Notes under the pieces: model-generated
Told to the model about the DNA's origin: nothing
Databases searched by the model: none
What the model saw: the letters and a program-made list of their open reading frames with translations, nothing else
Made by a program: the position numbers and the translations under genes
Shown here: positions 1 to 5,596 of the stretch, in pieces
Position numbering within the stretch: position 1 is the stretch's first letter
Layout: every line of letters starts with the position of its first letter
NCBI GenBank assembly: GCA_035252155.1
Contig: DATFDL010000752.1
Location: 1 to 33,722, forward strand
DNA length: 33,722 bases
Direction of reading: 5' to 3'
Origin: JAICLL01 sp035252155
Lineage (GTDB): Bacteria > Planctomycetota > Planctomycetia > Pirellulales > JAICIG01

Positions 1-1610
1 AAGTCGCGCCATTCCATCGCCCGATCGACCCTTTGTCGCGCGTCGTCGAGTTCTTCGGTGCTGGCGCCGGTCTTAAGCAGCTCCAAATTCGCCTGGGTTT
101 CGCGGATTTCGGCCTGCTTTTGGGCGATGCGGCTTTCCAACTCGGGCACTTCGAGCAGGGCCACGCGCTCGCCCGGCGAAACGTGCGTGCCCTCGTCGCC
201 GGCGACCTGCTTCAAGAACGCCGCCACGGGCGCCCGCACCTGCATGTGCGTGAGCGGCTGCACTTGAAACGTGCCGCTGACGCGCTGTTCGATTTTCACG
301 AACGTCAACACCGCAGCGACGGCCGTGAAGGCCGCGCACCAAAACAGAGTCCGACTGCGTCGCGTAAGCACCATTTGTTTCGCCTCGTCTGCTAACAAAC
401 CATGAAACATGCTGCGGCCAGCCACCAGCGCCAACGGCGCCACCAACAGCACCGCCCCGACGTGGCCGACCCAGCGGTCGGCCATTTTCGCCAGTGTCCA
501 CAACATCGCCGTGAGCAAGCCCAGCGAGACGCCCCAGCAGGTAATGCCGTAGGTCATCAGCACGCCCCGCCGCGGTCCGCATTGCGGCCGGCCGGCGCCC
601 CACAGCAGCCAGCGCAGATGGGCCGCCACGCACTCCAGCGCCCGCTGCCTGAGATTGGCGATGCCCAGGGCGTCGCTGAGCAGATAGTAGCCGTCGAGCT
701 TGATGAATGGCGTAAAGTTGAAGAGCACCCGCACGCCCGACACCGAGACCACCGACCACGCCAGGTAATTGATCAGCGTGTCTTGCATGGTCAGCCGCCA
801 GACAAACGCCGCCAGCGCCCAGAGAAACAGCTCGAAATACCCGCCGGCAAAGGTCACTGCCAGCCGCTGCCGCTTCTGGGGCATGAGCCAGGCGTCGGAG
901 ACATTGCAGAAAAACGCCGGCATGAAGAAGATCAGCAGAAAGCCGACTTCGTGAACTTCGCCGCCGTAGTGCTTGCACGTCAGGCCGTGAGCGCACTCGT
1001 GCAGCGACGTGACCACCAGCAGCGCCAGCCCGCCCAGCACGAGCGTCTGCCAATGCAGGTTCGCGAAATGGCTGACCAACTCCAACCGGTTGCTCCACAC
1101 CACGCCCACGGCCATCACAATTGAGGCCGCCGAAAGCACCAGAAAGGTCCAGGTCCAGAAGAAACGCAGCTTCGGCTCGAGCCCGTTGAACAGCCGGTCG
1201 GGATCGAACAGGCTTTTGCGCCAGGCCAAGATGCTTTGACGGGGGCGCGTTGTCGGCGCGGCCGCTGACTGCGGGACAATGGCCGATCCGCCGGCTGCGT
1301 CGGCGGGCTGCGGCGACGCCGCCCCGGCCGGCGATGGCTGTTGCTCGAGCAGTCCGCGCGACTGTGCCAACACCAGAAAGTCGTCCAGATCTTCGTCAGC
1401 CAGCTCGTCATCGAACTGAGCGGCGAACGCTTCGCGGATGCCGGCGCGATCGTGCTGGCCGTCGAGCAATTCGAGCAAGCAGCGCTCGCGCGGCCCCAAG
1501 CGAAAGAACGCCTGCCGACGCGGATCCTTGACCACGAACCGCCCGTCGCTCCCCAGCGGGCTGAATACGAAATCGCGGCGAGCGAGGGGCAACTGGGCCG
1601 TCGGAACCAT
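1..1610 (-). CDS. PqqD-like / M50 zinc metalloprotease / HlyD-like adaptor fusion, 3' end cut by window edge
   Basis: The reading frame stays open from an ATG at 1610 to the window edge (about 536 residues seen). GGAAGG lies 5 nt before the ATG. Residues about 8-85 resemble a PqqD-type peptide-binding domain. A Pro/Ala linker follows, then several membrane segments. HECAH at residues 204-208 is the zinc-binding HExxH of M50 proteases, and NFTPFIKLDGYY (Asp306) is the matching NxxPxxxLDG motif, so the protease looks catalytically intact. A CNVSDAW segment in between is also found in the 'peptide zinc metalloprotease' family. From about residue 440 there is a barrel-sandwich (lipoyl-like) segment and the start of a coiled coil, as in HlyD membrane-fusion proteins. 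Known relatives accompany peptide secretion or modification systems. The gene follows the small peptide gene at 1635-1832 by 24 nt, so the two are probably co-transcribed. I infer that it binds and processes or exports that peptide. The missing C-terminus could hold more HlyD sequence. Confidence 0.85.
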   Translation of the reverse strand, partial: MVPTAQLPLARRDFVFSPLGSDGRFVVKDPRRQAFFRLGPRERCLLELLDGQHDRAGIREAFAAQFDDELADEDLDDFLVLAQSRGLLEQQPSPAGAASPQPADAAGGSAIVPQSAAAPTTRPRQSILAWRKSLFDPDRLFNGLEPKLRFFWTWTFLVLSAASIVMAVGVVWSNRLELVSHFANLHWQTLVLGGLALLVVTSLHECAHGLTCKHYGGEVHEVGFLLIFFMPAFFCNVSDAWLMPQKRQRLAVTFAGGYFELFLWALAAFVWRLTMQDTLINYLAWSVVSVSGVRVLFNFTPFIKLDGYYLLSDALGIANLRQRALECVAAHLRWLLWGAGRPQCGPRRGVLMTYGITCWGVSLGLLTAMLWTLAKMADRWVGHVGAVLLVAPLALVAGRSMFHGLLADEAKQMVLTRRSRTLFWCAAFTAVAAVLTFVKIEQRVSGTFQVQPLTHMQVRAPVAAFLKQVAGDEGTHVSPGERVALLEVPELESRIAQKQAEIRETQANLELLKTGASTEELDDARQRVDRAMEWRD

Positions 1611-1634
1611 GTGAACCTTCCACGGTCGGCGGGT

Positions 1635-1832
1635 CTAATACGCATTCACATGGAAAGGCCCGACATTTCCGTTTTGCCCCGGGCCTGGGTCATAGCCGAC
1701 AAAAAAGAAATTCTGGTTTCCGCTGCCGCCCGTCGTGGTGGTTGTGCCGCCGCCCGTCGTGATGGTGCTCGGCGCAATCCGTTCTTCCAGCGGTTCGATT
1801 TCGAACTTCGCTTGCTTTACCTCGTCTGACAT
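1635..1832 (-). CDS. small peptide with N-terminal EPLEERIAP motif and Gly/Thr-rich tail; candidate modified or exported peptide precursor
   Basis: This 65-residue peptide starts at an ATG (1832) with GGAGGA 7 nt upstream, one of the best ribosome-binding sites in the window. A charged N-terminal part ends in FEIEPLEERIAP (residues 10-21). It is followed by a low-complexity Thr/Gly stretch (about 22-38) and an aromatic, Asn/Gly-rich C-terminus with three consecutive Phe residues and a final Tyr. There is no signal peptide, membrane segment or Cys. I recall similar short planctomycete peptides carrying an LEERIAP-like motif, but no function for them. The PqqD/M50/HlyD gene lies 24 nt downstream on the same strand. 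A leader (up to about residue 21) plus core layout, recognised by the PqqD-like domain, is inference. A structural or secreted small protein is the alternative. A longer in-frame extension upstream is unlikely because it has no ribosome-binding site and unlikely composition. Confidence 0.75.
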   Translation of the reverse strand: MSDEVKQAKFEIEPLEERIAPSTITTGGGTTTTTGGSGNQNFFFVGYDPGPGQNGNVGPFHVNAY

Positions 1833-2138
1833 CGCAAAGTCCTCCGTTTCGGGTTGTATTGATGGAGCGTCAGACCGGCGAATGGGCCGCCAACGTTCGC
1901 ACAAGCAGTGACGATGCACACTTCGTGCCGCGGAGCGGTGCCGATACGCACGCCGCTGCGCATTTTGGCCCAGAAGAGGGGTGTGAATTTCCGCGTCGCA
2001 TCCGCCGCCGGGATGCGGCGGATGCGACGCCCAAACGGAATGAGCAGGCGGTTTCGATCGAGCACAGAATCTTTTAGAATGTCGGCGCCGTCGCAACTCG
2101 CGCCACGGCAAGATTTTCAGTCTCACGAGGAACATGAG
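1833..2138. promoter_or_regulatory. divergent intergenic region between the peptide gene and the halogenase-like gene
   Basis: These 306 nt separate two divergently transcribed genes and should contain both promoters. I could not find convincing -35/-10 pairs. The notable content is the perfect palindrome at 1993-2030. Reading frames running through this stretch are extensions of the two neighbours and have no ribosome-binding sites of their own. Confidence 0.5.
1993..2030. repeat. perfect 16-bp inverted repeat with 6-nt loop
   Basis: Arms at 1993-2008 (GCGTCGCATCCGCCGC) and 2015-2030 are perfectly complementary around the loop CGGGAT. No T-run follows on either strand, so it is not a standard terminator. 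The TCCGCCGC core recalls the longer palindrome at 29720-29770, suggesting a dispersed GC-rich palindrome family. Its place in a divergent promoter region also allows a regulatory role. Confidence 0.8.
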
Positions 2139-3398
2139 ATGAGCGTCACATCTGAAGAAGTGCCGGTGGTCGTCATTGGCGGCGGCCCGGCCGGCTCAAC
2201 CGCCGCCACCTTGATTGCCGAGCAGGGCCACCGGGTGGCGCTTTTTGAGCGCGAGCATTTCCCGCGCTTTCATATCGGTGAGTCGCTCATCCCGGAAACC
2301 TATTGGGTGTTGAAGCGGCTGGGCATGCTGCCCAAGCTGCGCGACAGCCATTTTGTGAAGAAATACAGCGTCCAGTTCGTCAACGAACGTGGCAAACTAT
2401 CGGAGCCGTTTTACTTCATCGAACACAAGCCCCACGAATCGTCGCAAACCTGGCAAGTGGTGCGGGGCGAGTTCGACAAGCTGCTGCTCGACAACGCTCG
2501 TGAGCACGGCGTCGAGGTCCGCGAGGGCGCCCGGGTGCTGGAGGTGATGTTCGAGGGCGAACGGGCAGTAGGCGTTCGCGTGCAACACCAGGACGGCAGC
2601 CAGCGGCAGGTTCGCTGCCGGGTGGTGGTCGACGCGAGCGGCCAAAGCTCGATGATCATGAGCCGGCTGGGGCTGCGCCAGTGGGATTCGCAGCTCAAGA
2701 AGGCGGCGCTCTGGACCTATTGGCAAGGCGCCTATCGCGACACGGGCCGCGACGAAGGCACAACCCTGGTGCTGCGAACCGAAGGCAAGAAGGGCTGGTT
2801 CTGGTACATCCCGTTGCACGACGACATCGTGAGCGTCGGCGTGGTTGCCGACCACGATTATCTGTTCCGCGGCCGCGCCAGCGGCGATCACGAAGCGATC
2901 TACAACGAAGAGGTTGCCCGCTGCCCGGGGCTGCACGCGCGGCTGTCCGGCGCGAAGCGTGTCGCCGAGTTCCGCGTCGCCAAGGAATATTCATATCGCT
3001 CCTCACGGGCCTCGGGCGACGGTTGGGTGCTGGCCGGCGACGCTTTCGGTTTTCTCGATCCGCTCTACTCGTCGGGCGTGCTGCTGGCGCTCAAGTCGGG
3101 GCAATTGGCCGCCGACGCCGTGGCCGAGGGGCTGGCCAAAGGCGACACATCCGCCGCCCAGCTCGGCAAATGGGAACCCGATTTCCGCCGCGGCATGGAC
3201 CGCATGCGCCGGCTGGTCTGTGAGTTTTACGACGGCTTCAGTTTTGGCCGATTCGTGCAGCGGCATCCGCAGCTTAAAGGCCATCTCACCGATCTGCTCA
3301 TCGGCGACTTGTTTCACGACAAGGTCGATGACGTCATCGGACCGATGGACGCGATGCGAGCGGAGAGTTCAGTAGGTCAGGCTGCCCAGCCCGACTAG
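2139..3398 (+). CDS. flavin-dependent halogenase-like FAD oxidoreductase
   Basis: This 419-residue protein starts at the ATG at 2139, preceded by GAGG at 2126-2129. The FAD-binding GGGPAGS loop is at residues 14-20. RFHIGESLIP (43-52) follows, typical of flavin-dependent halogenases and related oxidoreductases. Two lysines at 74-75 lie where halogenases carry the catalytic Lys that forms the haloamine; the alignment is my inference. WFWYIP at 220-225 fits the WxWxIP signature that separates halogenases from plain monooxygenases. GDAFGFLDPLYSSG (300-313) is the second FAD motif. Length is short for tryptophan halogenases (about 530) but right for phenol/pyrrole-type enzymes. A flavin reductase partner is not visible. 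It is divergent from the peptide/M50 operon and could modify an aromatic residue or a small molecule. A geranylgeranyl-reductase-like function is the main alternative. The last codons lie in a REP-like hairpin (3372-3395). Confidence 0.8.
   Translation: MSVTSEEVPVVVIGGGPAGSTAATLIAEQGHRVALFEREHFPRFHIGESLIPETYWVLKRLGMLPKLRDSHFVKKYSVQFVNERGKLSEPFYFIEHKPHESSQTWQVVRGEFDKLLLDNAREHGVEVREGARVLEVMFEGERAVGVRVQHQDGSQRQVRCRVVVDASGQSSMIMSRLGLRQWDSQLKKAALWTYWQGAYRDTGRDEGTTLVLRTEGKKGWFWYIPLHDDIVSVGVVADHDYLFRGRASGDHEAIYNEEVARCPGLHARLSGAKRVAEFRVAKEYSYRSSRASGDGWVLAGDAFGFLDPLYSSGVLLALKSGQLAADAVAEGLAKGDTSAAQLGKWEPDFRRGMDRMRRLVCEFYDGFSFGRFVQRHPQLKGHLTDLLIGDLFHDKVDDVIGPMDAMRAESSVGQAAQPD
3372..3395 (+). repeat. GTAG-headed REP-like hairpin overlapping the halogenase 3' end
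   Basis: GTAG (3372-3375) is followed by arm GTCAGGCT (3376-3383), loop GCCC, and arm AGCCCGAC (3388-3395) with one non-Watson-Crick position. It encodes the last residues of the halogenase-like protein, directly before its TAG stop. The same design recurs at 9188-9211 and 30306-30328. Confidence 0.6.
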
Positions 3399-3431
3399 CC
3401 GTTCGCCCGTTTCGACTTCGAGGCATTCCTT

Positions 3432-4553
3432 CTACGACGACTCCGCCACCAAATAGCGCGCGACAAAATCTTCGTCGAGCGTTACGCCCAAACCGGGGCC
3501 GTCGGGCACGGTGATCCAACCATCGACCGCCTGCACCTGTTCGTGCGTCAGCTCGTGCCGCAACGGCGAATCTTCGACGCAGTCCTCAAACAGAAAGGCG
3601 TCGCGGCACGTGCTCAGCCAATGCAAGCTGGCGGCCACCGTCAACGGGCTGGTGTAACAATGATTGCACAGCCGCGCTCCGATTTCCTCCACTCGGCTGC
3701 GGATGTAGCAAGCGTCGGTAAAACCGTTGCGCGAAAGATCGACCTGGTAGACGTCGAGTGCCCGCCGATCGATCAACGGCCGAAACGCCGCCCGGCCGCA
3801 CTCTTCTTCGCCCGCCGCAATGGGCACCGGCGAACGGTCGCGCAGCCATACATAGCCATCGACGTCGTCGGGCGAAAGCGGCTCTTCCAACCAGCCGATC
3901 CGATACTCGGCGAATGCCCGTGCACGGGCCAGCGCCGTGCGGGCGTCCCACACGCAACCGGCGTCGATCAACAGCGTGGCCTCGTCGCCCACGCCCTGCC
4001 GCGCGCCGCGCACCAGGTCGAGATCGACCGCTTCCGACTGCCCCATCGGCTCCCAGCCGAATTTGACCGCCCGATAGCCGGCATCGGTCCAGCGGCGGCC
4101 AATGTCAGCCGTCTCGCGCCCGTCGCGGCCGAACAGAATCGAGGCATAGGCGCCAATGCGGTCGAACCGCTTGCCGCCCAGCAACCGGTGGATCGGCTCG
4201 CCAAAATGCTTGCCTTTCAAGTCCCACAGCGCCATATCGATAGCCGCCATCGCGGTGATCGTCACGCTCGACCGGCCAAAATAGAGCGTGCGGCGCCACA
4301 TCTCGTGCCAGAGCCGTTCGCTCTCCAGGGCGTTTTGCCCGACCAGGATTTGCCGCAGTCCGCAGGCGATATTGTGGCTGAACGGCGCATCGACGATCGC
4401 CTTGACCACTTCTGGAGAGCTATCGGCCTCGCCGATGCCTTCCAGTCCGGTATCGGTGCGCACTCGCACCAGCACCGCGTCTTGGCTGCTGGCCGTTTTA
4501 GCGATGATCTGCGGAATCCGCAGGATCTGACAAACGATTTGGGTGATTTTCAT
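3432..4553 (-). CDS. mandelate racemase/muconate lactonizing enzyme family protein (enolase superfamily)
   Basis: A 373-residue protein. The ATG at 4553 has GGGAG 5 nt upstream. Residues 1-125 form the capping domain, and the rest the TIM barrel. Visible active-site elements are Lys164 in AVKFGW, metal ligands Asp197 (LLIDAGC), Glu223 or Glu224 (WLEEP) and Glu249 or Glu250 (AGEEECG), then Asp272 and His298 (CNHCY), the likely His-Asp dyad, and Glu323 (LFEDC). This set fits an acid-sugar dehydratase or a racemase. KFGW rather than a KxK motif argues against classic mandelate racemase. The substrate cannot be read from the sequence. It follows the ABC permease gene by 11 nt, so the two probably share a transcript. 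It converges on the halogenase with a 33-nt gap. Confidence 0.88.
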   Translation of the reverse strand: MKITQIVCQILRIPQIIAKTASSQDAVLVRVRTDTGLEGIGEADSSPEVVKAIVDAPFSHNIACGLRQILVGQNALESERLWHEMWRRTLYFGRSSVTITAMAAIDMALWDLKGKHFGEPIHRLLGGKRFDRIGAYASILFGRDGRETADIGRRWTDAGYRAVKFGWEPMGQSEAVDLDLVRGARQGVGDEATLLIDAGCVWDARTALARARAFAEYRIGWLEEPLSPDDVDGYVWLRDRSPVPIAAGEEECGRAAFRPLIDRRALDVYQVDLSRNGFTDACYIRSRVEEIGARLCNHCYTSPLTVAASLHWLSTCRDAFLFEDCVEDSPLRHELTHEQVQAVDGWITVPDGPGLGVTLDEDFVARYLVAESS

Positions 4554-4564
4554 AGTCGCTCCCA

Positions 4565-5452
4565 CTATTCCACAATCTCCACAGCGCGGACCCGCCGCAC
4601 CAGCGCGATGAGGCAGATGGCTATGACCGCGGCCAAAACCGCCGCGGCGCACCAGGCAAAATGCCGCTCGTCGTCGCTTGCGAAGCGATCGAAGGCCAAC
4701 CGGCCGACAAAGTGCATGTCGCGCCAGGGATCGATCAGCCCCCAATAGATGCTTTGTTCGCGCATCAAGCGGCGAATGCCCCGCAACATGATGAACAAGG
4801 TGGCCCAGGTCACGGCGATCGGCGCCATCCGTTGCAGATAGGCCGAAAGCGTCACCAGCAACGCACTGAGCGTCGCCGCCAGCACCGCGCCGTAAAAGAG
4901 CACCGCCACAGGCACTCGCCACTGCGCCCGCCAATAGGCGAACGACGACGTGAACATGCCGTATTCAATAAACAGCAGCAGGGCGGGCAGCGTGGTCAAG
5001 AGCGCCACAAGTGCCGCGACCGACAGCAGCTTGCCGGCGATGTAGTGGCGCCGTTCGATGCGCCGGGAAAGATAGAACGACAGGGCGTTGTCACGAAAGT
5101 CGGCGCCCACCAGCAAACTGCCCGTGAATGCCAACAAAATGGTCACGGGCAGGCTCTGGCCTTCCATGAAAATTACGTAGGCGTTGTCCCGTCCCGGACG
5201 GGTGTGCGGGCTGAAGCCAAGGAATTCGAGCAGCCGCTGGCGGCCTTCGGGGGGCACATCGGTGACCTGAGTGACGATCCAAATCATCGTCCAAAAGGCC
5301 AGAAAGTGCAGAAGCGCGATCGCCAGCACGATCCAATAGGCTTTGCGGCGGAAAACCTGGACTAGCGACGCCCGCACAATTGCCAGCACCGCGCGCCACG
5401 GCCCGACCGTGGCGTGTGGCCAACCGTGGTATCGGGCGACGTCGATCGACAT
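4565..5452 (-). CDS. ABC-2 type transporter permease
   Basis: A 295-residue membrane protein with about six hydrophobic segments (roughly 38-60, 98-117, 142-163, 181-204, 208-223, 266-285). The segment around 116-141 (VGADFRDNALSFYLSRRIER, then a Tyr and GK) matches the pattern seen in ABC-2 permeases with YLSRP-like motifs. I chose the ATG at 5452 because AAGG lies 8 nt upstream; the 34 in-frame codons further up run into the repeat at 5472-5590. No ATP-binding subunit is adjacent, which is unusual for this family, where the ATPase gene normally precedes. The downstream enolase-superfamily gene starts 11 nt after its stop. Substrate unknown. Confidence 0.85.
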   Translation of the reverse strand: MSIDVARYHGWPHATVGPWRAVLAIVRASLVQVFRRKAYWIVLAIALLHFLAFWTMIWIVTQVTDVPPEGRQRLLEFLGFSPHTRPGRDNAYVIFMEGQSLPVTILLAFTGSLLVGADFRDNALSFYLSRRIERRHYIAGKLLSVAALVALLTTLPALLLFIEYGMFTSSFAYWRAQWRVPVAVLFYGAVLAATLSALLVTLSAYLQRMAPIAVTWATLFIMLRGIRRLMREQSIYWGLIDPWRDMHFVGRLAFDRFASDDERHFAWCAAAVLAAVIAICLIALVRRVRAVEIVE

Positions 5453-5471
5453 GGCGCTCGCCTTCTCGATG

Positions 5472-5590
5472 GAAGGCAAAAAAAATTGAAGGCAAAAAAT
5501 TGGAAGAAAGAGAGATACGCTGGTTGCTATGCGTTCGGCGCAGCACGCCCGCAAATCAACTCATTTTTTGCCCCGAATCTTTTTGCCTTC
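5472..5590. repeat. A-rich inverted repeat (GAAGGCAAAAA family), copy 1
   Basis: The left arm begins GAAGGCAAAAAAAATTGAAG (from 5472) and contains two GAAGGCAAAAA units. The right arm (about 5560-5590) is nearly its reverse complement, reading TTTTTTGCCCC then CTTTTTGCCTTC. The same arm design occurs at 21515-21614. It fills the gap between the redoxin fusion gene and the ABC permease gene. T-runs on both strands could also let it act as a two-way terminator. Confidence 0.75.
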
Positions 5591-5596
5591 TCCGCC

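Noticed and set aside
73..1124. Long open frames on both strands (341 aa on minus at 73-1098; 240 aa on plus at 402-1124)
   Set aside because: They overlap the PqqD/M50/HlyD frame, which has intact family motifs (HECAH, LDG) and runs in one frame from 1610 to the edge. The alternatives have Arg/Ala/His-rich composition typical of shadow frames.
1115..1645. 176-aa minus-strand frame over the PqqD-like region
   Set aside because: Ser/Arg-rich, no recognisable domain, and overlaps the real gene in another frame.
4554..4934. 127-codon N-terminal extension of the enolase-superfamily gene
   Set aside because: It overlaps the ABC permease gene, has no ribosome-binding site, and the domain begins naturally at the ATG at 4553, which has GGGAG upstream.
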